This document shows, one piece after another, positions 19,801-26,463 of a stretch of 58,348 nucleotides of DNA (the stretch's first letter is position 1; every line of letters begins with the position of its first letter). The notes below the pieces were generated by a model that searched no databases, was not told the DNA's origin, and worked only from the letters and a program-made list of their open reading frames with translations. The position numbers and the translations under genes are program-made. The stretch comes from Verrucomicrobiota bacterium (GTDB lineage Bacteria; Verrucomicrobiota; Verrucomicrobiia; Verrucomicrobiales; Verrucomicrobiaceae): contig JAFLEI010000016.1 of assembly GCA_017301975.1 (NCBI GenBank), positions 1 to 58,348 of the forward strand, in the 5' to 3' direction.

Positions 19801-22488
19801 CCGCAGGATGCCGGCGTCTATCTGAGTAGTTCCTGTGCGTGCGCTTGTGGTGGTCGAGTCGATCACAGTGAGAGTGCCGCTGCCCGTCTTTGTCAGCAGC
19901 ACGTTGCCGGTGATGCCGGTGGCATTGCTGATGGTGATGTTGCCGAAGCCGCCGATGCTGGCAGAGGTGGCCAGCGCCGTAGTACCGGTGACAACCGCCG
20001 TTGTACCACTGCTGTTGATGAGAGCGCCAAAGCTGCCAACGCCACCGCCGTTGATGGAAATGAAACTGCGGTCTGTGGTTTGGCCGTTGAGATCCACCGT
20101 GCCTCCGGCGGTGATGAGGAAGCCGCTGGTGGCCCCACCTGCGGCGGTGCTTGCCAGTTTGAGAGTTCCCGAACTTACATTCGTTGACCCTGTGTAAGTG
20201 TTGTTGCCGCCGAAAATCAGCGTTCCCGTGCCGATCTTGCTTACGGCGCCTGCGCCGGTAAGCGCTGCATTGACCGTAACAGTGCCTGCCCCACCAAAGG
20301 TGATGGTGGAGGAATAGGAGATCACGCTGGAGGCCTGAATTGTGAGCGTGGCGGCGGCGTCTGCGGCGATCATGAACATGGCGTTCTGGGAGATGGATCC
20401 AGTGATGAAGTTGTCCCCGCTGAGGCTGCGGATGGCACCGTTGCTTGCATCGCCAAAACCTCCGATGGCTGCGAGGGCACGGCTGATGGTGACGCCCCCG
20501 GAAAGCGCCAGGGTGGCTCCGTCCACCACGGTGACGGTGCCTGAGGTGCCCAGCGCCCCGTTGCTGCGGACTTCCAAAATGCCGCTGGAAATCTGGGTGC
20601 CGCCCGTGTGTGCGTTGGTTCCGGTCAGCACGGTGCGTGATCCTGGTGCGCCATTAATCACCAGAGTGACAATGCCTGTGCCATTGTTGGCGAGGTTGGA
20701 GTTGATGGTCAGCAGTTCGACGCTCGAGTTGTTGGTGAGGAAGAGCTGCCCGGCGGTGTTGTTCACTGCGCCGCCGGCGGAAAGCGTGCTGGTCAAGCCG
20801 GAGGTCCCCACCGTCAGGCTGCGCGCGCCATTGACGAGTTGAATCCCTCCTTGCGTGCCCAAGCGCAACGTCTGACCGGTGCCCAGGGTGATTTGCCGGT
20901 TCGTTGTGATGTCGGCCATGGACAGCGTGTTCAGGTAGGTGGTTCCTGCCCCCATTGACAGTGCACCAATGGAGCTGCTGGTGATGCCCACATTGGACGT
21001 GGCTGCAAAAGGTGAGGAACTCAGGCTGCTGCCTGTGGTGTAGAAGATGTCACCCAGGTAGCCATTGCCCAGCAGTCCACCCGCTGGCAGTGCCCAGCTA
21101 CGGCTGCCATTTCCGCCTGTGTAGGTCAGCCATGGACCGACGAAACCATCCACCTGCGTCGTGGTGATGACACCGGAGGTCGGTGCGACAACAGCCAGCG
21201 TGGCATTCCCATCGGTGTGCGTAAACGCGCCCAGGCTGAGATTGACCGTGCCTCCGACTCCCGAATACAGCTCCAGGGAGCTGTGAGTGCCGCTGACGGT
21301 TACATTGCCAAGCCGCTGGCTGTCAGTCTGACCGTCTTTGCCCATGAGACGCAAAACACTGACAGAATTCCCACCGATGAAGTTCAGATTTCCCGGTGTG
21401 GCGAGCCCATTGTAAAGAATATCGTTTTGAGGCGAAGTGGCTGCTGTGAAATCAAGGAGGGTGACTCCGCCGGAATAGCTGCTGAGAGCACGGCCGAGAG
21501 TGGTGGCGCCGCCATAAGTATTGGCGGCGGCGAGCGTCAGGGTTCCGTCTCCCCGGGTGAAGGCAAAACGGGTGAAGCCGTAATTGTTGCTACCATCGGT
21601 GATCGCCGAGTTGATGAGAATGCCGGTTGTTGCGAATGCTCCGCTGAAGTTGGTGTGCACGCCCGCATCGGCCGTGAGGGTGATGCCGCCGGACACGATG
21701 GTGTTGTTGCTGGTGAAGCGTATGGCCCCATAGGAGGTTCCGGAGAAAGTCAGGCTGTTGCCATAACCTGCCAGAAGAAATGACTGGGTGTAGTTGGCAT
21801 TGGTGCCTCCCAGCACCACGGAGCCGCCGGCTTCCACCACGATGCCACTGACATTTTGCACGGTGTTAGGCGCGCCGAGCGTGGCATAAATGCTGCCTGC
21901 AATCGTGAGCGTGCCCGTCAGGTCCGGGTTGGTGACCATTCCCAGCGTGATGTACTGGAAAGTGGTGCCGCTGCCATATTTCTGAATGCGCAGGTTATTG
22001 GCCTTGAGGCGGAGATTGCTGCCAAGCTGGACGAATTGGGAACCGCCGGAGGAGGAGTTTTCCATTTGAATGAGCCCATTGGTTCCGAAGTCAATGATGC
22101 GGCCTGCCACGTCCCCCTGCAGCGTGTAGATGTTGTAGCTGGTTGGCGTGGTGGTGAAGCCGCGAAAGTTCAGCGTGGTTAGCTGAATGTCCGTCTGGAC
22201 AGTGATTGTGGTCGGTGCTGTGGAGGTGCCCGTGGTCGTGATCACGCCGCCACCGATGTCCGCAACGGCGGTGGTGGAGTTGACCCAGGATGTGTTTGCT
22301 GAGGTGCTGTCGAGCCAGTTGGTATTAGAAGTGTTCCAGAAACCGTTCCCGTTTTGCAGGCCGCCGCTGCCGGTGTTGGCATCCCAGGTCAGGGTCTGGG
22401 CGCCTGCAGTGAGGGAGATCAGCAAAAGTGCTGAGAGCAGCAGTTTGCAGATGCGATGTGAGAGGCAGGCTAAGGTGTGGTGATGCAT
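13843..22488 (-). CDS. giant autotransporter-type beta-strand repeat protein with PEP-CTERM tail
   Basis: The protein has 2881 residues. A signal peptide (KLLLSALLLISLTAGAQ) precedes TLTWDANTGSGG, the same entry motif as the neighbouring paralogue. The body holds dozens of strand repeats (GAGTLTLxxANTYTGATxxxAGTL type) and is very rich in Gly, Thr, Ser, Ala and Asn. It has few charged residues and almost no Cys. The tail VPEPSRCMLLFLSLGLFL followed by RRRR is a PEP-CTERM signal. The last 230 residues closely match those of the downstream paralogue, including NLLDWSGL, GNGDEAS and DLPDI. It is probably exported, processed by an exosortase and held in the envelope or matrix. The 120-bp gap to the next gene carries its own promoter. 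Confidence 0.9.
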   Translation of the reverse strand: MHHHTLACLSHRICKLLLSALLLISLTAGAQTLTWDANTGSGGLQNGNGFWNTSNTNWLDSTSANTSWVNSTTAVADIGGGVITTTGTSTAPTTITVQTDIQLTTLNFRGFTTTPTSYNIYTLQGDVAGRIIDFGTNGLIQMENSSSGGSQFVQLGSNLRLKANNLRIQKYGSGTTFQYITLGMVTNPDLTGTLTIAGSIYATLGAPNTVQNVSGIVVEAGGSVVLGGTNANYTQSFLLAGYGNSLTFSGTSYGAIRFTSNNTIVSGGITLTADAGVHTNFSGAFATTGILINSAITDGSNNYGFTRFAFTRGDGTLTLAAANTYGGATTLGRALSSYSGGVTLLDFTAATSPQNDILYNGLATPGNLNFIGGNSVSVLRLMGKDGQTDSQRLGNVTVSGTHSSLELYSGVGGTVNLSLGAFTHTDGNATLAVVAPTSGVITTTQVDGFVGPWLTYTGGNGSRSWALPAGGLLGNGYLGDIFYTTGSSLSSSPFAATSNVGITSSSIGALSMGAGTTYLNTLSMADITTNRQITLGTGQTLRLGTQGGIQLVNGARSLTVGTSGLTSTLSAGGAVNNTAGQLFLTNNSSVELLTINSNLANNGTGIVTLVINGAPGSRTVLTGTNAHTGGTQISSGILEVRSNGALGTSGTVTVVDGATLALSGGVTISRALAAIGGFGDASNGAIRSLSGDNFITGSISQNAMFMIAADAAATLTIQASSVISYSSTITFGGAGTVTVNAALTGAGAVSKIGTGTLIFGGNNTYTGSTNVSSGTLKLASTAAGGATSGFLITAGGTVDLNGQTTDRSFISINGGGVGSFGALINSSGTTAVVTGTTALATSASIGGFGNITISNATGITGNVLLTKTGSGTLTVIDSTTTSARTGTTQIDAGILRLQATAASIAPVGTGSFALNGGTLSLGFDATTTFTNVVNLLKDSTIIADRATSGLGGTITTLSTLTIGTNTLTVKAGDNVTSGTIGLTLGAISIGGVSMRPGNPTFDLQSSANAALTLTLGAFTDQGISPSTITFQNSGTAASTLTLGAAATSLVDGTIVNLANKGGALILNLNVAGGLGTLAQVNVSSGNALSLGAAQTFGSLAGGGIVTATGTYTLTIGNALSYTLPDTHFSGVLSNGTGTLALTKLGLGTLTLDGSDSNTYTGATTVSSGTLVLAKTGGAIAISGSVLTIGNSASGTAGNAILRLGASDQATPLLTALTLNAGSTLDLNGFNLTVLTLSSSFGTTITGSGTLTINQTGGTMTFVGVSTISSSSTLQLTGTGVVATRTIALTSVTDQLTISGNVTQGTNVGSIVAGNATQTALGTLILEGDNSYTGSTTVSSGILNIRSTNALGSTVGTTSVTSGGTLQIQGGITTAAEKLTLNGGSGFAGSNGIHIQTGAFVNVSGVNNFTGLLTLSTSAVTIASDSGTLNLTNTGTITGAGIGLILAGAGDGSISSIIGTTTGSVTKNGTGTWTLKGVNTSTGAIWINAGTLKLGDGTTGSWTPLAVPGLIYTGSGVFEYVGSAAASTQALGALTLTSGSGVLKVNAPAAGVNALTFTSLSVPALGSGLNIVSPANTSVTITGTTNTNGIVDSRITYNGADFASSTEGLIGAAATITATSSLAAGNLNPYLISGSFAQTSSATVNAGLKFNGGDTLTISSGTLLSINNGANTAGGILVTGGVGAVIADGGSATGLTTAGSGDLVIGTDAAGDSLSIQVAITSTTTGGLTKNGAGTLTLTVANAYTGATSINAGTLILGNAAAMSSSAATIQVGGVLDLNGKIIINTATLNGTGISNGGALVNNSITNASIGALTIGLGNGTGGIGASIGGTGSITSTGVLTGNNILVKTGSGTLTLGNNAGTALASTRTGATRIDAGTLRISNSTSALGTSAAAIILNGGTLSLGSTASVVAYPVSVTASSTIVSDVFTAGAGLTHTLGVLAIGAQTLTVQAGSNVTTASTIAGITFGATTLLDNPTFDVQSPTTSTNGTTTLTLGALNDQGVAKTITFANTGTSATNSNVTLATAMASLVDGTVVRINSGTNAGVTLNLNIATVLGMLAQVTVNGNSVINLGASQIFGSLAGSGTITTSGVFTLTVGNVNSSTPLNTTFTGTLSNGTGTLALTKNGLGTLTLAPTASTYTGATIVSAGILKLGSSTALGTTSGVTVSAGATLDLNGQSTDRNFISISGTGLNGGGAITNSSLTTGTITGTFVQGSVVKIGGTGDILINNAGGITGNALLTKFGTGTLTVTSLAASARSGTNQIDEGILRLQALTAMTVVGTGAMAMNGGSLSLGFNTSGTVGGAVNVLADSTIIIDRATAGAGSTTLALGAVIIGGNTLTVKAGSNVTSGTIGLTLTTITIGGPSLAPGNPIFDVQSTSNANATLTLGALTDQAIAARTITFQNSGTGASSIILASAASSLVDGTQINLAGAGGALTLNLNNATAIGTFAQVTMAAGNTLALGTSQTINALNGSGIVTATANSVLTIGNPLSQTALDSTFNGALTGTTLSLIKAGTGKLTLGGSTDNTFSGSSGLAVNSGTLVLAKTSGAVAVSSKLVIGTVGAAYGSAIVQLAGAGQISSTATVTMNAQSILDLNGYNATFGALDVTPGGTIYNNATGTTTTLTVGTGDTTGQQLGSIVDNTSGTGTVALTKTGLGSFVLGGYNTYSGATLVEAGSLQVGLTGMGTTGTGAVTVQNGASILGTGMIQGSSFTAASGAIVQAGDGTAQGNYGTLTFQPGTGSGIIDFQSGSTIILGLNPGGTSDLLNIVGTGSTTLLFNGNLTVTATAFTPSAPAVFNLLDWSGLTSPPVFDSRYNYTGWLYGNGDEASGFDLPDIAGSGYTWDISNFTTDGTIALILVPEPSRCMLLFLSLGLFLIRRRR
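14640..19845 (-). repeat. three ~300-350-residue internal copies in the 2881-aa protein
   Basis: Three blocks share the order (T/R)QID-GxLRL, LNGGxLSLG, STIxxDxxTxGxG, LTVxAGxNVT, NPxFDxQS, LTLGAxxDQ, TITFxNxGT, SLVDGT, LNLN and SGTLxLxKxGxGxLTL. They lie at about 18,800-19,845 (first), 16,060-16,890 (second) and 14,640-15,720 (third). The first and third are most alike. This shows growth by tandem module duplication. Confidence 0.75.
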
Positions 22489-22518
22489 AAGCGAAGGCTT
22501 TATTTAGCATTCCTTCGC

Positions 22519-22589
22519 TAAGCACTTGAGGGACCACTCCCGCGTTCATGCAGTCCCCGAATCGCGCAAAGAAGACGTTATTTGTGCAC
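22519..22589 (-). promoter_or_regulatory. sigma-54-like promoter plus upstream element, copy A (for the 2881-aa gene)
   Basis: On the minus strand the core TGGTCCCTCAAGTGCTTA spans 22536-22519, with GG (22535-22534) and GC (22523-22522) exactly 10 nt apart. Exactly 53 nt precede it, starting GTGCACAAA at 22589. These 53 nt match copy B without gaps at 41 positions. The predicted start near 22510 leaves a 22-nt leader before the ATG at 22488. An 5-bp inverted repeat (TTAGC/GCTAA) overlaps the -12 and start-site region. Confidence 0.7.
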
Positions 22590-22668
22590 TCGAAGGTGGC
22601 AGGTCGGCTGGGCATGAAGTTGGCACGCTTGTGCAGGCTTCACTAGGCATGCAGATCAGCACGCGCGG

Positions 22669-23575
22669 CTACTTGGTCATGGCCGGGCGCGGACGCGGAT
22701 AAGCGATTTCGCTGCGCTGGTCAGGATGCTTCGCTCCCGGCTTCTTCAGCGCAGTGGCTGTGACGCTGGAGAGAAATTGCAGGCGGCTGCTGCTGGTGCC
22801 TGAGCCGCGAAGCTCCTCGAGAAGTTCATCCACACCTTCGAGCACACAAGTGGGCTGGTAGACGTAATTGCGCAGGTCTTCGAGGCGTGTGGAGCCGGTC
22901 AGCACCAGGCAGGCCTGCATGCCAAGCTCAATGGCGCCGCGGATGTCCGTCTCCATGGTGTCACCCACCATCATCACTTCTTCCGTGCGGCGCTGCAGCA
23001 GCCGTCGGGCGCGCTGAAACATGTAGGGGTTCGGCTTGCCAAGAAAATAGGCGCGCTGGCCCGTGCTGGCTTCCAGATAAGCGGCCAGTGCTCCTGCACC
23101 GGGACGGGTCACTTCCTTTTTGACCGGGCACCAGTTGTCCGGTGGCGACCAGCCGCGCACCTTTCTCGATGAGTTCATGCGCTTGGGAGAGTTTTTCCGT
23201 GGATTGCATGCCTTCGCCAACGACCACGTAAGTAGGCCGGATCGAGTCATTGGGGATGCCTGCTTTCTGCAGAGCCAGAGTCAGGCCGGCATCGCCCATG
23301 ACAAAGGCGGTGCAGCAGGGATGGTTTTCCGCCAGAAATTCAGCGGTGTTCATGGCGGCTGTGTAAAAATGCCGTGATGAGATGCCGTGGATGCCCAGGT
23401 GGTTGAGTTTGACGACGAGGTCTTCCGGCGTGGGGGCGGAGTTGTTGGTGACGAAGACGAATGGGGTGGAGGTCTCGATGAGATGATGAATGAATTCCGC
23501 CGCCTTGGGCAGGAGCTGGTTTTCACGGTAGATCACACCGTCCATGTCGATAAGCAGTCCTTTGGTTTGATGCAT
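22669..23575 (-). pseudogene. NagD-type HAD-IIA hydrolase, frameshifted
   Basis: The N-terminal part, from the ATG at 23575, has the HAD nucleophile motif LLIDMDGVIYRE and VTNNSAPTP, and stays in family register to GARLVAT near 23145. The same protein then continues in another minus-strand frame (PDNWCPVKKEV, FLGKPNPYMFQRA, VMMVGDTMETDIRGA) to the stop at 22669. The family usually reads VATNPD here. The DNA reads as if about 5 bp, or 2 bp modulo 3, were missing. Joined, the product would be about 300 residues, a little longer than usual because of a C-terminal tail. NagD-type enzymes dephosphorylate nucleotides or sugar phosphates. This could be a true pseudogene or a sequencing error. Confidence 0.8.
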
Positions 23576-23646
23576 GGCTTCAGAGAGGATTAAGATTTAG
23601 AGTATGCTTCATGGAACTGTCTGCATGCTCTTATGGACTCCTGCTT

Positions 23647-23717
23647 AAAGCATGGGGGAGACCACTGCTCCGGCCATGCAGGCCCCGAATTGTGCAAAGC
23701 AGACGCTCTTTGTGCAT
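23647..23717 (-). promoter_or_regulatory. sigma-54-like promoter plus upstream element, copy B (for the HAD gene)
   Basis: On the minus strand the core TGGTCTCCCCCATGCTTT spans 23664-23647, with GG (23663-23662) and GC (23651-23650) exactly 10 nt apart. The preceding 53 nt start ATGCACAAAG at 23717 and align without gaps to copy A. The element begins 6 bp after the AraC-type gene stop. The predicted start near 23638 leaves a leader of about 62 nt before the HAD ATG at 23575. Confidence 0.65.
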
Positions 23718-23722
23718 TCTGC

Positions 23723-24592
23723 TCAGGAGGACTGCACGACCCGGCTGCGATAAGCCAAGGGAACGCAGTGCTGGTGCTCCCTGAACTGCCGCTGAAAGTG
23801 AGCGGGTGATACAAAGCCGCAATCCATGGCGATCTGGCTGACGGTGAGGTCCGTTTCGGCGAGCAGGAGGCAAGCGCGCGCGATGCGCAGCTCATTCACA
23901 TACTGGGGAACAGTACGCCCGGTGCTTTTCTTGAACAGGCGGCTGAAGGCACTTTTGCCCAAACCTACGATGGCGGCGAGATCAGCCACATAAATAGGCT
24001 CCGGCAGATGAGAGGCGATGAATTCACAGGCCATGCTGATCCGGTCGGATGTTCCTGGCCGCGGCTGGGGAAGAATGGCGGACGAGATCTCCTGGAGCTC
24101 CTCCGAGTTTGACAGCAAATCGAGCAGTTGCAGGAGCAGGATGACGCGCTTCATTCCATGCACATGCAGCATTTCCTGGATGATGCGCGTGGCTGTGAGG
24201 CGGGTGATGCCCGTGACTTCCAGACCCTGCTCGGCGCGCTGGAACAGGCGCCGCACCGGTATCATGGCGGAGCGCTGCATCCAGTCCTCATGCCCCGGAA
24301 GCTGAGGCAGGAACTGCACGACGATGGCCTCCACCTCCGTGTGCGGGTCACCCGCTGCTGGGTGATTGCGGTAGTCATGCGGCACATTGGAGCCCATGAA
24401 GACGAGGTCTCCCGGAAGGATTGGGGTGATGTTGTTGCCTACGAGCCGTTCGGTGCCGCCCTTGAGCACCAGAGTGATCTCACACTCCGGGTGGTAATGC
24501 CAGACACAGCCAAAATCCGGCCCGCGCACGACCTCGCAGACCACCGGTTCGGCGGCTGCCAGCGGGGAAAGCATTTCAACGATGGGTTTCAT
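23723..24592 (-). CDS. AraC family transcriptional regulator with cupin sensor domain
   Basis: The protein has 289 residues. The N-terminal half is a cupin (HYHPECEITLVLKG, then LPGDLVFMGSNVPHDY), the ligand-binding fold of AraC-type sugar regulators. The C-terminal 90 residues carry both helix-turn-helix units (YVADLAAIVGLGKSAFSRLFK and VSQIAMDCGFVSPAHFQRQF). The family binds DNA directly to activate carbohydrate-use genes. It is divergent in context: the DUF5722 glycosidase lies upstream on the same strand with 286 bp between, and the HAD gene lies downstream. A perfect 8-bp inverted repeat at 24690-24711 is a possible autoregulatory site. Target and ligand are unknown. Confidence 0.9.
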   Translation of the reverse strand: MKPIVEMLSPLAAAEPVVCEVVRGPDFGCVWHYHPECEITLVLKGGTERLVGNNITPILPGDLVFMGSNVPHDYRNHPAAGDPHTEVEAIVVQFLPQLPGHEDWMQRSAMIPVRRLFQRAEQGLEVTGITRLTATRIIQEMLHVHGMKRVILLLQLLDLLSNSEELQEISSAILPQPRPGTSDRISMACEFIASHLPEPIYVADLAAIVGLGKSAFSRLFKKSTGRTVPQYVNELRIARACLLLAETDLTVSQIAMDCGFVSPAHFQRQFREHQHCVPLAYRSRVVQSS

Positions 24593-24689
24593 GGTCTGCG
24601 AGCATGGAGAACATAGAGGCTCTCATTCCTTCCATCACAGATGGCGGACGCGTGAAATCGTTCATAAAACCAATACGAATCAATGGCGG

Positions 24690-24711
24690 GTGCAGAAGTT
24701 CGTTTCTGCAC
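24690..24711. promoter_or_regulatory. inverted repeat upstream of the AraC-type gene
   Basis: GTGCAGAA and TTCTGCAC flank a 6-bp spacer. The site lies 98 bp upstream of the AraC-type start codon. The size and symmetry fit a dimeric regulator operator. The rest of the 286-bp gap (24593-24878) shows no gene. Confidence 0.4.
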
Positions 24712-24878
24712 GCAGCATTGACGATCATGCCGATTTGGGGCGTGAAGGGGTATGTGAAGTGGGAAGGGAATGGGGGGGATGCTCCCCTCCAGCATTGCAG
24801 CATGCATGCCAGATGCGGGCACAGACCTCATGATCCGCACAGATGCGTGCTCATCTGCGACATTCGTATCACTCAGCT

Positions 24879-26102
24879 CTATGAGCCCCACGATTGCAGC
24901 CCGGTCGCTGGCAGCAGGGCATCGGCGGCGGCGCGCCAGTCTGGGGTGCCTGCTTTTTGAAAGAGTCCGTAAATAAGCTTCCTGCTGTGAGGATCGGCCA
25001 CAGAATTTGGCGCGTTGCGCCACAAGCCAAGCCGGAGCCCTCCTTCATGCGCATGATCCACATGGCGGTGGTAAATGAAGGCATCGATGGTGGGAAGAGT
25101 CTGCACTTTCTCCCAGGCATAGGCGTAGGCTGCGGCCTGAAGTTTTTCACCTTCGGGTGTGAGCAGTGTGTGGAACCCCTGCTCGCTGAGAATGATGCGG
25201 CGCGGTCTTCCGCTGAATAAACATTCAGGTCTTTCGAGATGCTTTGGCAACACTTCGAGGTTCTTGAAAGTGACTTTGTTGGTGTTGTCATCATGAGTGA
25301 CGGTTTTGTCCGCCCAGGCGCGTGGATTGCCGAGGTCTTCGGGGTAGGGATGCCAGGCCACATTCCAGTCATAGTCTCCGCGCTCACGCACGAGCCTTGC
25401 AAAGGTATCGAGGAAGTCGCGGCCAGGCGTGGCCTCCTGCGCGCTCACATTGTGCATGCTGCTGCTCCAATGGTGATCTGAGGAGAGATAGGTGCGGGCG
25501 TTTTTCGAATGCCTGCGGATGGCTTGATGGGCGATGCGAAAGGCCTTCTCATATTCGCTGGCGGCGGTTTCCAACGGAACCGGGCCCATGTTGTTCCACA
25601 GGAAGTGGGAATTGACCTCGTTGCCGATGATCCAGCCCCATACGCGCCCGTGTTCCGGGTGAGCACCGCTCCAGCGTTCGGCCAGCAGATTCATTACCGC
25701 ATCGAGAAAACCATTCGTGGTGTTTACGGCACCGACGCTGAACTTGTAATCTTTGCGATGGCCGGGATGCAGCACGATGGCATCAATGACCGGGTTCTTT
25801 GACGGGTAGGCAATGATGATGAGATAAACGAGAACGCCATGGTCGGAAAGAGGCTTGATCTGGCGGTCCAGTGATGAGAGATAGTTCTGATTGAAGACGA
25901 ACGCGCCGGTTTCAGGCTTTGACCGGGGATCGAACAAAGCGGTGAGATTCACATTGATCCCCGCATGATGAATGCCCAGCGCCAGAGCGTCCTCCACCAT
26001 CTGGACCTGAAGCCCCTTCTGATCCGGGGGCGTGGGAAAAGGATCTGTGTTTTGCGCACTGGTGATTTGCGCGAGGAGGAGAAAGAGAAGAAGGTGACGC
26101 AT
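24879..26102 (-). CDS. secreted glycosidase-like protein (DUF5722, clan GH-A fold)
   Basis: The protein has 407 residues from the ATG at 26102. The GTG at 26123 would add seven. A signal peptide (RHLLLFLLLAQITSAQ) leads into a TIM-barrel-like domain. It has WGWIIGNEVN, where the Asn-Glu pair is at the usual acid/base position, and RRIILSEQGF, where Glu is a candidate nucleophile, as in clan GH-A retaining glycosidases. Substrate is unknown. Neighbours are a sugar-type AraC regulator downstream and, face to face, a tiny zinc-ribbon gene whose start codon overlaps this one by two bases. Its promoter therefore lies inside that gene or beyond it. Confidence 0.75.
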   Translation of the reverse strand: MRHLLLFLLLAQITSAQNTDPFPTPPDQKGLQVQMVEDALALGIHHAGINVNLTALFDPRSKPETGAFVFNQNYLSSLDRQIKPLSDHGVLVYLIIIAYPSKNPVIDAIVLHPGHRKDYKFSVGAVNTTNGFLDAVMNLLAERWSGAHPEHGRVWGWIIGNEVNSHFLWNNMGPVPLETAASEYEKAFRIAHQAIRRHSKNARTYLSSDHHWSSSMHNVSAQEATPGRDFLDTFARLVRERGDYDWNVAWHPYPEDLGNPRAWADKTVTHDDNTNKVTFKNLEVLPKHLERPECLFSGRPRRIILSEQGFHTLLTPEGEKLQAAAYAYAWEKVQTLPTIDAFIYHRHVDHAHEGGLRLGLWRNAPNSVADPHSRKLIYGLFQKAGTPDWRAAADALLPATGLQSWGS

Positions 26103-26250
26103 GAGTGATGAGACAACGGCCACGGCCCATGATCAACTGCAAGCTGCCTGTGAACGCTGCGGCAAACCGGACGCGGCCAAGTTTGGTGACGAGTTTATCT
26201 GCGACGAGTGTTACAGCGCTTGCGGCTCATGCTGCTCGGGCGAGGAGTAA
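26101..26250 (+). CDS. 49-residue zinc-ribbon-like Cys-rich protein
   Basis: The ATG at 26101 opens a 49-codon frame ending at TAA 26248-26250. The C-terminal half has seven Cys (positions 17, 20, 34, 37, 41, 44, 45): ACERCGKPDAAKFGDEFICD then ECYSACGSCCSGEE. The paired CxxC...CxxC spacing is that of a treble-clef or zinc-ribbon knuckle. The first 15 residues are polar. Such tiny proteins often bind metal or act as adaptors, and the function here is unknown. Coding is supported by the motif density. The start codon overlaps the oppositely directed glycosidase start (CATG). Confidence 0.65.
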   Translation: MSDETTATAHDQLQAACERCGKPDAAKFGDEFICDECYSACGSCCSGEE

Positions 26251-26463
26251 AGTGCGGATGAACTTTAGCTCTCTGGCGGGGGCCTCCAGAACGAACTGAA
26301 GCTCGCAACTGCTTTTTCCGGCGGCAGCTTTCTCAAAGTGAAAGATGATGGACACGCCGCGACCACGAATTGAGAGCGCGGAAGTTGCCGAAGGCCGGCA
26401 GAATGTTCGCAACAAAGCACAACATGCGTTGAGACTCGGTTGTTTCCTTTCGTAGGTTCTCGC

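Noticed and set aside
9678..22483. Many plus-strand frames rich in Val/Pro/Leu opposite the giant repeat proteins
   Set aside because: They are mirror translations of Gly/Thr repeats and have no start context or domain.
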